Assembly: GCA_903929485.1 (NCBI GenBank)
Contig: CAIYUY010000343.1
Location: forward strand, 1-33,104
Direction: 5' to 3'
Length of the DNA: 33,104 bases
Source of the DNA: an uncultured Desulfuromonadales bacterium
GTDB taxonomy: Bacteria; Desulfobacterota; Desulfuromonadia; Geobacterales; CAIOGM01
Translations under genes and position numbers: made by a program
Notes under the pieces: model-generated
Databases searched by the model: none
Seen by the model: the letters and a program-made list of their open reading frames with translations, nothing else
What the model was told of the DNA's origin: nothing
In this document: positions 8,107-16,545 of the stretch, one piece after another
Layout of the letters: the number at the start of each line of letters is the position of its first letter
Position numbering within the stretch: position 1 is the stretch's first letter

Positions 8107-8567
8107 AAATTAGAAACAAACAAATCTGTCTCGGTTTTCGAACAAAACTGTTGCGGTTTTCGCTCGTCCCCCGGTCGAATTTTTGGGCGGAGCGGCGTGC
8201 AACCGGCTGGTTGAAATTTCACTCATTTTCCATATTCAAGGGCTGACCCCACTCCCCTATGAATAAAAGTATGCACGCAAAAAACGGTATTTCGATTGAC
8301 AGTTGTTACGGCCAAGTATTTTAAAAAAATAGTCCTTGTAATGTTCCATGAAAATTGTTAAAGATGTTTATAAAATTATTTTAAATTATTTGTTTTTTTT
8401 GACAGCAGTACCTGGACGACAGACTGATGGAAAAGCACCATCTTCGCGGAGACAGAGGGGGTGCTGAAGTGACTGGACGATTCTATGCCTGCCTCAATTT
8501 CTCCATGTACTGATCAATCTAACCGTAATTAGCTATTATTGCACCGAAATGCCCAAAGGAGGAGACA
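8107..8567. other. AT-rich intergenic region before the FHA cluster
   Basis: About 460 bp with no convincing gene. The stretch 8280-8410 is very AT-rich with poly-A and poly-T runs, contrasting with the GC-rich repeats to the left, and marks the shift into the lower-GC signalling cluster. It probably holds the cluster promoter. A strong ribosome site AAGGAGGAGA lies just before ATG 8568. Confidence 0.5.
8296..8322 (+). promoter_or_regulatory. Candidate promoter of the FHA/kinase cluster
   Basis: A perfect -35 hexamer TTGACA (8296-8301) is followed 15 bases later by a weak TATTTT (8317-8322). The spacing is short and the leader would be about 240 nt, so this is tentative. Confidence 0.3.
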
Positions 8568-9131
8568 ATGGCCGCGAAAACGTGCAACCGAGGACACATA
8601 ATGGATTCGAGTTGGCCGGAATGCCCCTATTGCAAAGGAACAGATGGCCCCCTGTTTGTCCAGCAGGGTGATAACAGCGCGGAACAGTTCACTACGCAAG
8701 GTGGAACCGCTGAGATGAATATCATGAGAAATAAAACTGAGTTCATGGGCGAAGAAGGAAGTCATGGAACGACACGCGTCTGGGATGGCATTGCAGCTAA
8801 TACCCAGAATCTCCCCGTGTTCGGTTGGTTGGTGCAGACTGACGGCACCCCCGGCACGAACCTCGGCATCGCATTTACGGTTCGTGCCGGCGCCACCAGT
8901 ATTGGCCGTGACAGTAAATCAGCTGTTGTTCTAAGGGACGAATTGGTATCAACTCAGCACGCAAAGATTATTGTCATTGATTCACAGTGCTTTATTCGTG
9001 ATGCTGACTCAACCAACGGTGTTTTTGTAAACGAGTGCAGGGTTGAATTCGGAACGCAGTGCCTATTGAAAGATAATGATGTTATCCGCGTAGGTAGGAC
9101 TCTTTTTGTGTTCAAAGGGATGTACTTATAA
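8568..9131 (+). CDS. FHA-domain protein with N-terminal zinc-binding motif
   Basis: Cytoplasmic phosphothreonine reader, first gene of the phospho-signalling cluster. Of 187 residues, 1-25 hold a compact metal site CNRGH...CPYC (Cys6, His10, Cys19, Cys22). A flexible, Thr-rich linker (43-80; NKTEF, TTRVWD) follows, then a full FHA domain: SIGRDSKSAV (111-120), STQHAKI with Ser128 and His131, and DSTNGVFVN (147-155). The linker threonines could be kinase targets that the FHA domain or partner FHA proteins bind, as in GarA-type proteins; that is inference. No signal peptide or membrane segment. The start is fixed by AAGGAGGAGA. The metal-site plus FHA arrangement is known in other STPK loci. 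Confidence 0.88.
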   Translation: MAAKTCNRGHIMDSSWPECPYCKGTDGPLFVQQGDNSAEQFTTQGGTAEMNIMRNKTEFMGEEGSHGTTRVWDGIAANTQNLPVFGWLVQTDGTPGTNLGIAFTVRAGATSIGRDSKSAVVLRDELVSTQHAKIIVIDSQCFIRDADSTNGVFVNECRVEFGTQCLLKDNDVIRVGRTLFVFKGMYL

Positions 9132-9306
9132 GTATAAGATGTATGTCATGACTCATGTAACCATGTATCTAGTCGATCTAAATAACAATAAAAGTGCACA
9201 TGTTCCGTACATGAAAGGTAATAGTTTTATTATCATGGCGTCTATATGATAACCTTTGGCTGCTTATGGTGATAATGAAATAATGCTTGCCTGCTAAGGA
9301 GTAATC

Positions 9307-10608
9307 ATGGTCTCACTGGCTATTGGCAGTAGAACAGATACTGGCAAGCTCCGTTCCAATAATCAAGATTTTTGCTCAACCTTCAATACCCCTTTGGGGA
9401 TGCTTTTTGTCGTCTGTGATGGCATGGGAGGGCACAAGGGGGGCGAGATAGCCTCAAAGATGGCGGTAGAGGAGATCGGTTCCATAATGCGCTCAGCCAA
9501 GAGTTCTGTGCAGGCAAGCGTCGTCTTGAAAAAGGCCATAGAGAAGGCAAATGAGTCAGTCTACTGTAATAATTTATCTTATGATGCGCTTAGAGGGATG
9601 GGCACCACCGGCGTGCTGCTGTTGCTTGATGATGTGAATCATAGTTATCACCTTGCTCATGTTGGGGATAGCAGGATTTACCGTATATCCGGCGGTAAAA
9701 TTCAACAGATGACAAAAGATCACTCCTACGTGCAGATGCTGGTGGATAGTGGTCATATCTCCCCTGAAGAGGCAAAAAAACACCCAAACAAAAATCAGAT
9801 TACGCATTATATCGGCGAAGGCCCAAACATGGAATGTGTAGTCCGGGGACCACTGCGACTGCAGGGAAATGAAATATTCATTTTGTGCACTGACGGTCTT
9901 TCTGACCTTGTTGATGCAGATGAGTTCCTGGGGTTGACAGGCGGGCACCCCCAGGCGTCCTGCGAAGCCATGGTGGACTTGGCTTTGCAACGGGGCGGGC
10001 ATGACAATGTCACGGTTCAGGTCATCAGGCTGGGCCATATGCACGCAACAGATGCGAGTCGCGGTCAAGAGTGTAAAAGGTCACCGGTAATGTCGCCGCC
10101 GAAGAAAAAAAATACGACATTTCGCTTGCTCGTCGGTGGCAGTATTGCTGCGCTGATTTTAACGTTGTGGGTTTTTGCGTATTTGGCGAGAGGTACAGTT
10201 GATAAAGATGGACCGAACTATTTAATTACTACAGAACCTAAAGCTGTTGTCTCGGTTAATTCTTATGGTCAATCAACAAGTAACACGTCGGTTGTTGAAA
10301 TTGGATCATCAGCGGAACTGAGTAGATTAGCTGAATTCTGCGTGAGAAAGAAATACGTTGTAAACCAGCTGTACTTACTGAATATTTTGACTGGTAATGA
10401 CTATTATGATTTGACCCATGATGTTAATAATGTCAGAAATAGTACCGTCTCAGCTCCCGCCGACACTCTTTTGCCTCCCATTCCTACCAAAAGTTTACCT
10501 GGCGGTAGTAAAAATCTATTAACTCCATCTCCACCTACACCTGAACTTAAAAATCGTGAACAGCCCGAAATCAAGTCCGGTCCTCGACCTGGAAACGATA
10601 AAAAATAA
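9307..10608 (+). CDS. Membrane-anchored PP2C-family Ser/Thr phosphatase
   Basis: Mn/Mg-dependent phosphatase that would reverse the action of the two kinases encoded downstream. Of 433 residues, 1-245 form a complete PP2C domain with all metal ligands: RSNNQDF (Asp21), CDGMGG (38-42), VGDSRIYR (119-126), CTDGLSD (194-200) and GHDNVTV (231-237). A basic stretch PPKKKN precedes a single membrane helix (about 273-295), followed by a Ser/Thr/Pro-rich tail of some 135 residues outside the inner membrane. The phosphatase thus faces the cytoplasm with an external tail, as in PstP/PrpC-type enzymes. TAAGGAG precedes the start. A gap of 175 bp separates it from the FHA gene, with no clear promoter. 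Confidence 0.92.
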   Translation: MVSLAIGSRTDTGKLRSNNQDFCSTFNTPLGMLFVVCDGMGGHKGGEIASKMAVEEIGSIMRSAKSSVQASVVLKKAIEKANESVYCNNLSYDALRGMGTTGVLLLLDDVNHSYHLAHVGDSRIYRISGGKIQQMTKDHSYVQMLVDSGHISPEEAKKHPNKNQITHYIGEGPNMECVVRGPLRLQGNEIFILCTDGLSDLVDADEFLGLTGGHPQASCEAMVDLALQRGGHDNVTVQVIRLGHMHATDASRGQECKRSPVMSPPKKKNTTFRLLVGGSIAALILTLWVFAYLARGTVDKDGPNYLITTEPKAVVSVNSYGQSTSNTSVVEIGSSAELSRLAEFCVRKKYVVNQLYLLNILTGNDYYDLTHDVNNVRNSTVSAPADTLLPPIPTKSLPGGSKNLLTPSPPTPELKNREQPEIKSGPRPGNDKK

Positions 10609-10726
10609 ATTATCATGTAAGCCAATAGTATGAAAATAAAAAATTAAAAAAGAATAAAAAACAGGATGTTGAACGGCCTTCGTAAAAAACGGAAGTTAAA
10701 ATTTAAAATAACTAAATGGGGTTAAA

Positions 10727-12148
10727 ATGAAGTTTGCTCGACTCTTTGCTTTGATTTTTTTTAGTATAGTTTCCGCCTCCGGCATTGCAGCTACTCCGCC
10801 GGTGGAACAGCAACTGTCCATTGAAGCGGTACAGGTTGTTTCAATATCTAAGCAAGCTACGATTTTCTTCCGCGCCAAACTTGGAAGTAGACCAATTACG
10901 ACGTTGAGCGAAAATCAGGTGAAGGTCTTTGCCGGCAACACCGAAATGCCCCAGAAGAGCTTTGACGTACAGGCAAAATCACCGCTCTTCCATGCGATTC
11001 TGCTTGACCGCAGCGGCAGTGTTAAAGGCCTCCCGCTGCTGGAGGCTCAGAAGGCGGCTGAACTGTTGGTTAAAGCCATGCCCAATCAGGATCAGGTGGC
11101 GGTTTATGCTTTTTCCGACACCTTGCAACTTTTAGAACCGTTTACACCCAAGCGAGATCAGATTCTTACCGCAATCCGGAGTTTGAAGAGTGACGGTCGC
11201 CGCACTGAACTGAACTTTGCTGTCTATTCGCTGGTAGATCAGCTTGAAATTCAGCGTCCGGGACCGGTATCCATCATCATCCTCTCTGACGGCAAGGATG
11301 AAGGCACCTCATATACCCTTGACAATATCACCGATAAGGCCAGGGCCGCGTCCATCATCCTTTCGGGTGTGGGTAGCAGTCAGATTAATCGTAAATATCT
11401 CCTCTCCCTTGAAAAGCTGAGCCGCTTTACAGGCGGCTATTATACCGATGCCGCCAACGGTATCAGAAGTGAAGCTGATGCCGCCCGTTTGATAAAACAT
11501 TTTAGCAATCGGTCGGCAGTGACTATCTCGTTGGATAATATACCGGCCGGAACTGCTTCTCAAAATGCCACGCTCTCGCTAGTTCATGGCGAGACAGTCA
11601 CTGTGCCTCTAACCATTCGCCTGTTTACCCAAGGAGTGTCAGCCCCGCAACAGTGGTACTTGCGCGGTCAGTTTCTGGGTGTAATTGTTCTTGCTTTAGC
11701 TGGGTTACTTATTTTTGCCATCTATATTAAAAGACGGCGTGACGACTCTACATTTGACGGCTACCCCTGTTCGGTTTGCGGCACGGGACGTTCTGACTCT
11801 GAAGCTCCCTGCGTGAAATGTGCTCTTGAACAACCGCCGACTGAACATCACCAATGGGGTGTCCTTCAGGGAAACTGTCCTGAATTGGCCGGTTGGCAGT
11901 GTGCCTTGGGTAAAACCAGGTACAGTATCGGCAGCGCGGATAGTAACGATATAATTATTCCCATAGCCACGGTTTCGCGCACACATGCCAGCATTCATCT
12001 CAAGGACGGGCATGTTTATCTTGTCGATCTGAAATCTAAAAACGGCACTCGTAGTAACAATGAATTGGTGACAGATGTGGAACTTACCGACGGTTGCAGC
12101 ATCCAGCTTGGTTCCGCCAGGCTGACATTCTTTTTCAAAGGGAGGTAA
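10727..12148 (+). CDS. Exported VWA-domain protein with cytoplasmic zinc ribbon and FHA
   Basis: Likely transmembrane sensor. Order in 473 residues: Sec signal (1-21, cut after GIAA), extracytoplasmic von Willebrand A domain (about 85-265) with an intact MIDAS (Asp94-x-Ser96-x-Ser98 in LLDRSGSVK, Thr160, Asp188 in LSDGKDEG), a beta-rich linker, one membrane helix (about 315-334) closed by KRRR, a zinc ribbon (Cys348, 351, 362, 365) and a C-terminal FHA domain (IGSADSND, VSRTHASI, KSKNGTR). VWA domains bind protein ligands through the metal site; the FHA would dock a phosphorylated partner inside. Coupling an external VWA to an internal phosphopeptide reader is the cluster's most telling feature. 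No close named family is known to me. Ends 7 bp before the next gene. Confidence 0.9.
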   Translation: MKFARLFALIFFSIVSASGIAATPPVEQQLSIEAVQVVSISKQATIFFRAKLGSRPITTLSENQVKVFAGNTEMPQKSFDVQAKSPLFHAILLDRSGSVKGLPLLEAQKAAELLVKAMPNQDQVAVYAFSDTLQLLEPFTPKRDQILTAIRSLKSDGRRTELNFAVYSLVDQLEIQRPGPVSIIILSDGKDEGTSYTLDNITDKARAASIILSGVGSSQINRKYLLSLEKLSRFTGGYYTDAANGIRSEADAARLIKHFSNRSAVTISLDNIPAGTASQNATLSLVHGETVTVPLTIRLFTQGVSAPQQWYLRGQFLGVIVLALAGLLIFAIYIKRRRDDSTFDGYPCSVCGTGRSDSEAPCVKCALEQPPTEHHQWGVLQGNCPELAGWQCALGKTRYSIGSADSNDIIIPIATVSRTHASIHLKDGHVYLVDLKSKNGTRSNNELVTDVELTDGCSIQLGSARLTFFFKGR

Positions 12149-12155
12149 ACAGCGG

Positions 12156-12662
12156 ATGGCTAAATCTAATATTATTCAGGTGGGCAGAGATACGGAGTGT
12201 GACATCACCTTGTCTTCTCATAAGGTAACAAATCGGCACGCAATCATCTACGCTGAAGAAGGGGTCATTTATATCGAGGATAACCAAAGCCTTAACGGCA
12301 CCTTTGTAAACGGCAAGAAAGTAATCGGCAAGCAGGCCATCAGCCTCTCCGATACTGTAGTGGTTGCCGACACCAATCTTGATATGAATTTAGTACGCTC
12401 AAAAATAACGTACGATACGATCACACAGCCTACGGAAGAGGGTAAAATTTACTGCCGTCATTGTGGAGCTAAAAACCCACTCGACTCAATTGTTTGCTAC
12501 AAATGTGGCCAAGAAGTGAGCTCAATAATTCCCTTGCCTGAACCATTAGATTTTATTGTAAAGTACTTCAAAAAAATAATGCTGTTATTCAAAAATGGGC
12601 GTTGGATAGCTGGGATAATAGCTTTATTTGTACTATATAAATACTGCAGGTATTTATTTTGA
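12156..12662 (+). CDS. FHA / zinc-ribbon membrane protein
   Basis: Second small phosphothreonine reader. Of 168 residues, about 1-80 are an FHA domain beginning almost at the start (VGRDTECDI, TNRHAIIY, QSLNGTFVNG), then a zinc ribbon CRHCG...CYKCG (Cys100, 103, 114, 117) and a C-terminal membrane helix (about 148-164) ending in basic and aromatic residues. Topology should leave both FHA and ribbon in the cytoplasm as a tail-anchored protein. It starts 7 bp after the VWA/FHA gene and shares its FHA-ribbon pairing in reversed order, so the two may work as partners. The base composition turns AT-rich at the 3' end. Confidence 0.85.
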   Translation: MAKSNIIQVGRDTECDITLSSHKVTNRHAIIYAEEGVIYIEDNQSLNGTFVNGKKVIGKQAISLSDTVVVADTNLDMNLVRSKITYDTITQPTEEGKIYCRHCGAKNPLDSIVCYKCGQEVSSIIPLPEPLDFIVKYFKKIMLLFKNGRWIAGIIALFVLYKYCRYLF

Positions 12663-12800
12663 TAACCTGTCTTGCATTATTAGCTTAGATATGTTTGCTA
12701 TTGCAATGTAGTCGTATATTGCCAACTGTTGTCTCTATTCGGCATTTCAGAATATGGCTGAATATCTGAAATAATCATCGAAAGGTAAGGATCAACTGCT

Positions 12801-13766
12801 ATGTTTTGCATTTACTGTGGAACTTCTTTTGCTTCCGCTACCATGATATCCTGTTTCAAATGCGGGAAGACGTTGTATCGACCGACAACGGTAGATGCTC
12901 CTGCCGTGCGACAACAGTCAGAGTTTGTGTTGAAAAAGCAAGGCCAGGGAACCCCCGGAAATTTTGAAGCGGAGTTTGAGTTACTGGAAAGTCTTGGAGT
13001 CGGCGGGATGGCTGAGGTTTTTCGGGCCAGATACCGTCAGGCGCCGAATCTGGTTGTGGCGGTAAAACAGATGCATGACAGTTTGACCCAAGATATAAAC
13101 TTGCTTGAGCGATTTAAACGCGAGGCTCAGACCCACATGCGCCTTGAACACGCTAATATCGTGACGGTGTCACGTTACTATGAGTGTCCCAAGCTACGGA
13201 TAGTCATGGAGTTTGTTGAAAATGGAACAGTCGAGAGATTTCTCAAACGGCAGAACGTTCTCCCCCCCTCGGTTGTGGCATCCATATTGATGGATCTCGT
13301 TGACGCGCTTGAGTATTACTCTTACCGTCTCACTCCTTCTGTCGTGCATCGCGACATCAAACCCAGCAATATAATGCTGGATAGAAATTTGATGCCAAAG
13401 CTGGTTGATTTCGGCATTGCTCTTGCCTGTGGCGGCAAAAGGCTAACCCGCGGTGGCGTCATAGGGTCGTTGGCCTACATGGCGCCTGAGCAGATACTTG
13501 GACGGGAGATTGATGGGCGTAGCGATCAATTTGCTTTAGGTGTAACGGTATTTCAGATGCTTACGGGCGCCATGCCGCTGACCGCACGAGAAGAATATGA
13601 ACTACAGGATAAGATCCTCAAGATGCACCCACCGCCTCCTACTTCGCTGAACCGATTATTGCAACCGGCTTGGAATAATATCCTGGGAACAATGATGGCA
13701 AAAGAACCGGCAAACAGATATCAATCATTGGCCAAACTGAAAAATGAACTTCGGCCGTTACTGTAA
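12801..13766 (+). CDS. Soluble Ser/Thr protein kinase with N-terminal zinc ribbon
   Basis: Hanks-type kinase of 321 residues. A zinc ribbon occupies 1-25 (Cys3, Cys6, Cys18, Cys21), and the kinase domain spans about 58-320: glycine loop GVGGMAEVF (66-74), ATP lysine VAVK (Lys89), catalytic HRDIKPSN (Asp185), DFG (203-205), activation-segment end GSLAYMAPEQ (222-231) and GRSDQFALGV. All catalytic residues are present. There is no membrane segment, unlike the next kinase. The activation loop carries a Thr and a Ser that could be autophosphorylated. It is preceded by a 138-bp gap and followed 22 bp later by kinase 2. The ribbon resembles those of the FHA proteins and may be a shared docking or dimerising element. 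Confidence 0.93.
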   Translation: MFCIYCGTSFASATMISCFKCGKTLYRPTTVDAPAVRQQSEFVLKKQGQGTPGNFEAEFELLESLGVGGMAEVFRARYRQAPNLVVAVKQMHDSLTQDINLLERFKREAQTHMRLEHANIVTVSRYYECPKLRIVMEFVENGTVERFLKRQNVLPPSVVASILMDLVDALEYYSYRLTPSVVHRDIKPSNIMLDRNLMPKLVDFGIALACGGKRLTRGGVIGSLAYMAPEQILGREIDGRSDQFALGVTVFQMLTGAMPLTAREEYELQDKILKMHPPPPTSLNRLLQPAWNNILGTMMAKEPANRYQSLAKLKNELRPLL

Positions 13767-13788
13767 TTTTTAAAACAGGGAAAATCCT

Positions 13789-15300
13789 ATGCAGAAAAAA
13801 ATGGGCATTTATCAAATTATCGGCGATCTGCCAATCGGACAGGGGGGCATGGGGGCCGTCTGGACTGCTGAAGATACCGAGCTTAAGCGACTGGTTGCCA
13901 TTAAATTGCTTAATCCGGGTTATCTTGACAACGAGACCATATTGAAACGTTTCAGGTATGAGGCCAAGGCCATGGCTCGTCTCAACCATCCTGGTATCGT
14001 AACCGTATATGCCTTGATTGAGCATGAGGATACCTTCGGTATCGTCATGGAATTAATCAAGGGAGATACCTTGATTAGTCACATGCGGAAATGCGGAGGC
14101 AGGATCTTACCGGATGAGGCTCTGGAAATTTGCATCAAGGTGCTTGAGGCTCTCGACTACGCTCATCAGCAGGGTATTGTTCATCGCGACATCAAGCCGG
14201 CTAATATCATGTTGAGCGACTCCGGCCACGTAAAAGTGATGGATTTCGGCATCGCCATGCTGGTGGGCGAAACCCGACTGACACAATCGGGCAGCACATT
14301 CGGCACACCGCACTACATGAGTCCGGAGCAGATAATAAACCCGCAGGAGCTTGACCATCGTAGCGATGTTTACTCAGTCGGCGTCATTCTGTTTGAAATG
14401 CTGACGGGCGTAGTACCATTTGGTAATGCAAGCACGTCGGACTATGTTATCAAAAATGAACATCTGCAAAAACCGCTGCAGCCCATACGGCAGCTTCAGC
14501 CTGATGTTCCCGAATGGATAGAAACCGTCCTCAACAAAGCTTTGCAGAAAAACCCGGCAGACCGCTTCAGTGGTTGTGGAGAGTTTGCCGAAGCGTTGAG
14601 AAATAAATCTCCGGTGCTTGACTCAACTCCTCAAAGTCAAGCAGCCATCCAAACATCAAACAGAACCTCCGGCCCATCGCCACCACTCTTGCCATTTACG
14701 GATAATGCTTCGTCCGGGCTTATTTCTGCTCCTTTTTTCGCCGGCGGGATTGTTTTTCTGCTGGTGCTACTGATCTGTCTGGGAACGTGGCTCTTAAGAC
14801 GTAGTTATAAAACCGGAAGCTCTGTTGCTATGCCGGCTCCCGCAGCAGCAACGGATGCGGCACAGAGAAATAAAATGGGTAAGGAATCAGCCCGTATTGT
14901 AGCCCTCGACACGTTGCGGCGGGGGACGGACCTGTCGTTTACGATCAGCAAACTGCCCAAACTTGAAAAGGTTGTGGAGGCGGCCCAAAAGCTTGGAGAA
15001 ATCTCTCCTCGTTACCAGGAGCAGATCGATTCGGCTAAAAGCACACTCGTCTCCGCAAAAAAAGAACGGGACAAAAATCTCATGGTCTATGTTGGGAAAG
15101 TAGTTGAACTGAACCGTTATACCCTGGACCAATCAACCTACGCCATGAATGCCGTTAGAAATGGTGATCTTTCACTGCGGGAAAAAAGTGTCACGGAGTT
15201 AATCGAAAACCATCTGAATTCTTTGCGTCATGATTCCAAGGCGGATCCGGAAAAATTCCTCGCTGAGTTTACCCAACGGTTCGTCGATTTTGTTGATTGA
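13789..15300 (+). CDS. Transmembrane Ser/Thr protein kinase
   Basis: Hanks-type receptor-like kinase of 503 residues, with the kinase domain at about 7-270: GQGGMGAVW (18-26), VAIK (Lys39), HRDIKPAN (132-139, catalytic Asp134), DFG (152-154), a Thr/Ser-rich activation loop TRLTQSGSTFG and GTPHYMSPEQ. A Ser/Pro-rich juxtamembrane linker follows, then one membrane helix (about 315-336, stop-transfer RR) and an external helical tail of some 165 residues without PASTA repeats. It is probably the main signal-receiving kinase of the cluster. Next gene 28 bp downstream. It differs from kinase 1 in lacking the zinc ribbon, so the pair is not a recent duplication. Confidence 0.94.
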   Translation: MQKKMGIYQIIGDLPIGQGGMGAVWTAEDTELKRLVAIKLLNPGYLDNETILKRFRYEAKAMARLNHPGIVTVYALIEHEDTFGIVMELIKGDTLISHMRKCGGRILPDEALEICIKVLEALDYAHQQGIVHRDIKPANIMLSDSGHVKVMDFGIAMLVGETRLTQSGSTFGTPHYMSPEQIINPQELDHRSDVYSVGVILFEMLTGVVPFGNASTSDYVIKNEHLQKPLQPIRQLQPDVPEWIETVLNKALQKNPADRFSGCGEFAEALRNKSPVLDSTPQSQAAIQTSNRTSGPSPPLLPFTDNASSGLISAPFFAGGIVFLLVLLICLGTWLLRRSYKTGSSVAMPAPAAATDAAQRNKMGKESARIVALDTLRRGTDLSFTISKLPKLEKVVEAAQKLGEISPRYQEQIDSAKSTLVSAKKERDKNLMVYVGKVVELNRYTLDQSTYAMNAVRNGDLSLREKSVTELIENHLNSLRHDSKADPEKFLAEFTQRFVDFVD

Positions 15301-15328
15301 ACGGATGACCCCACAAAGGAGAAACTAC

Positions 15329-15997
15329 ATGAAACACTTAATGTTGAGACTGATGGCCTTGGGTGTTATTTTTTGTTTGGTTGCCGGATGCGCCACCTCC
15401 GATGCCGGTCGAACCAAAGCGGAGGGTACCGGCTTTGGAGCGTTGCTGGGAGCGGGTTTGGGGGCCGGTATCGGAGCGTTGGTTGGTGGTAAGAACGGCG
15501 CGGCGTTGGGGGCAGGAATCGGTGCGGCGGTGGGAGCAGGTGCGGGATACTATGCCGGAAGCAGTGTGGCGAAGCGCAAATCTCAATACGCCAGCAAAGA
15601 GGATCAACTTGATGGGGAAATTACGTATGTCGCCACGTATAACAGTGACCTGAAAAAGTATAATGAGCAGACTACCGCGAGTATCGCCGATTTGAATCAG
15701 CAGATTGCCGACCTTAAAGTTCGGATTAAAGATGGTGAATCAAGCGCAAGCGAACTTCGTTACAAGAAAAACGAAATTAAGGCGTTGAGCGATGAAGCGG
15801 CTAAAAAAATAAGTTTCTATAAAAGTGAGCTAACGCAGCTGGCCGAGTATCGAAAATCTTTGGATCGAACCCAGGATCAGGTGAAGGTAGCAACGCTAGA
15901 CAAGGAAGTATCCCTTCTTCGGCAAAATATCATAATGCTCGACCGGAGCAACAAGCAGATGGCCAAGCTTGCTGGTTCCTTTTCGGTGAGGAAATAA
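15329..15997 (+). CDS. Glycine-zipper lipoprotein with coiled-coil tail
   Basis: Predicted outer-membrane or periplasmic lipoprotein of 222 residues. The signal peptide ends in lipobox LVAGC (Cys21). Residues about 32-80 form a glycine zipper of repeated GxxxG units (GAGLGAGIGALVGG and GAGIGAAVGAGAGYYAG), a motif that inserts in or perforates membranes, then a charged helical coiled coil to the end. ATG 15329 with AAGGAG upstream is preferred to an in-frame start 99 bases upstream inside the kinase gene. It resembles SlyB/OmpA-like glycine-zipper lipoproteins only in its zipper. Two bases separate it from the next lipoprotein gene, so they are co-expressed. Confidence 0.85.
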   Translation: MKHLMLRLMALGVIFCLVAGCATSDAGRTKAEGTGFGALLGAGLGAGIGALVGGKNGAALGAGIGAAVGAGAGYYAGSSVAKRKSQYASKEDQLDGEITYVATYNSDLKKYNEQTTASIADLNQQIADLKVRIKDGESSASELRYKKNEIKALSDEAAKKISFYKSELTQLAEYRKSLDRTQDQVKVATLDKEVSLLRQNIIMLDRSNKQMAKLAGSFSVRK

Positions 15998-15999
15998 TC

Positions 16000-16545
16000 A
16001 TGTATTGTAAAATTATGCTTTTGATTGCATTGGCCGTGGTTGTGAGCGGATGCGCTACCTCCAACGATCCCCGCAAGGGAGGGTTTTTCGGCGGGCTGAG
16101 CGGGATTAATTCCGGCGCCTATGATGAACGGGTACAGCAGCGTCAGGAGGAATTCATTCGTCAACAGAAAATCAGCAGCGATTTGAAAACAACGTCACTC
16201 GGCTTGGAGCACGAGGCTCAAGCCCGGGGCGCCGAGTTGGATGCGGAACGGCAACGTCTTTCCGAGTTGGATGAAAACCTGGTGAAATTGAAGGCGGATG
16301 TGGAAAAGATAAAGGCAACGACGGCCAAGCAGAAAAGTGACTACGCGGCTCTTAAACAAAAAATCAACAATCAGATAAAGCTCGTACATGCTCAGCAGGG
16401 AGCCATGGATGAATTGAAAAGAGTCGGTGGAAGCGCTGCAGACCCCGCTCGCTATCGTGTCCTTAAAGAAGAGCGGGATCGTTTGGCTAAAGAGTATAAA
16501 AGGTTGTTGGAGTATTCGAAAGTTCTGAGCGATGCGGCAAAATAA
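16000..16545 (+). CDS. Coiled-coil lipoprotein
   Basis: Predicted lipoprotein of 181 residues with lipobox VVSGC (Cys18), a short Gly-rich stretch (GGFFGGLSGINSG) and then almost entirely alpha-helical, charged coiled coil (about 42-175) with heptad Leu/Ile. It has no enzymatic motif and no named family that I recognise. It pairs with the glycine-zipper lipoprotein just upstream (2-bp gap), whose coiled coil is of similar length, suggesting a heteromeric rod in the periplasm. GAGGAAATAATC precedes the start. The next gene overlaps its end by 14 bp. Confidence 0.8.
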   Translation: MYCKIMLLIALAVVVSGCATSNDPRKGGFFGGLSGINSGAYDERVQQRQEEFIRQQKISSDLKTTSLGLEHEAQARGAELDAERQRLSELDENLVKLKADVEKIKATTAKQKSDYAALKQKINNQIKLVHAQQGAMDELKRVGGSAADPARYRVLKEERDRLAKEYKRLLEYSKVLSDAAK

